Source: Candidatus Omnitrophota bacterium
GTDB taxonomy: Bacteria; Omnitrophota; Gorgyraeia; 2-01-FULL-45-10
DNA length: 51,622 nt
Assembly: GCA_030695905.1 (NCBI GenBank)
Contig: JAUYOL010000040.1
Span: 1-51,622 of the forward strand
Direction: 5' to 3'
Each line of letters opens with the position of its first letter. Positions within the stretch are counted from its first letter, which is position 1. Positions 51,585 to 51,622 of the stretch are shown here, in pieces. The notes below the pieces were generated by a model. The model was not told where the DNA came from. It worked only from the letters and a program-made list of their open reading frames with translations, and ran no database searches. Position numbers and translations under genes: made by a program.

Positions 51585-51622
51585 ATGAATGATAGCGGTG
51601 TAGTCTATAGTTTACGAAAGAA
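51585..51622 (+). CDS. 5' end of a gene cut by the window edge
   Basis: GGAGGTG lies seven bases before an ATG at 51585, opening MNDSGVVYSLRK to the edge. TATAAT boxes occur at about 51544 and 51556. It is divergent from the giant gene. Too short to identify. Confidence 0.55.
   Translation, partial: MNDSGVVYSLRK

Overview
The window looks like chromosome of a Gram-negative, probably anaerobic bacterium. The evidence is an outer-membrane beta-barrel (YaiO-like), a TolC-like channel with an RND pump, ExbB/ExbD, a group 4 membrane [NiFe] hydrogenase and a membrane pyrophosphatase. The 1847-residue exported protein at the right end (N-terminal signal, then an ADSDILAPLAG-type start) resembles the giant proteins I associate with Omnitrophota. 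That assignment is inference from memory; no rRNA gene is present to settle it. Almost every gene is on the minus strand.

Layout, left to right. 1-3.8 kb: a flavin reductase-like protein, an ORF6N protein, a small SUI1/YciH factor, an HPP membrane protein and an octaheme cytochrome of the hydroxylamine oxidoreductase (HAO) family. 3.8-6.0 kb: a three-gene unit (secreted phospholipase D-like protein, an unlisted 52-residue protein, a YiiX-like membrane cysteine hydrolase) lying between two copies of a 30-bp repeat. 6.0-12.4 kb: three tRNA-Ser genes (GGA, CGA, TGA) around GH5 and CorA genes, then an M50-like protease, seryl-tRNA synthetase, RtcB and archease. 12.4-24.5 kb: a KimA-like transporter and a 12-gene hydrogenase operon (three antiporter-like subunits, NuoJ/K/A-like subunits, small subunit, 30-kDa subunit, large subunit, NuoH-like subunit, ferredoxin, maturation protease).

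24.5-31.1 kb is the most unusual region. It is one compact six-gene operon: receiver-YvcK fusion, receiver-sugar epimerase fusion, stand-alone receiver, YaiO-like barrel, HEAT-repeat membrane protein and family 2 glycosyltransferase. It reads as an envelope or exopolysaccharide system whose sugar-nucleotide steps are wired to phosphorelay receivers. 31.1-36.1 kb: RND pump, TolC and MarR without an adaptor gene. 36.1-39.1 kb: palindromic elements and a K+-independent-type membrane pyrophosphatase. 39.1-45.1 kb: ExbB/ExbD, an APC permease, a P-type Ca2+/Mn2+ ATPase and a GDT1-family exporter. 45.2-45.7 kb: a toxin-antitoxin pair. 45.9-51.4 kb: the giant protein with an inositol-monophosphatase-like domain.

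Two regulatory themes stand out. The hydrogenase operon and the pyrophosphatase gene, 14 kb apart, carry near-identical 5' leaders that fold into a terminator-like hairpin, so one signal probably controls both ion pumps. Several promoters have a strong -10 box (often TGATATAAT) placed so that transcription would start 0 to 6 bases before the start codon, suggesting that leaderless mRNAs are common. Ordinary intergenic palindromic repeats are frequent and in two cases supply a gene's stop codon.
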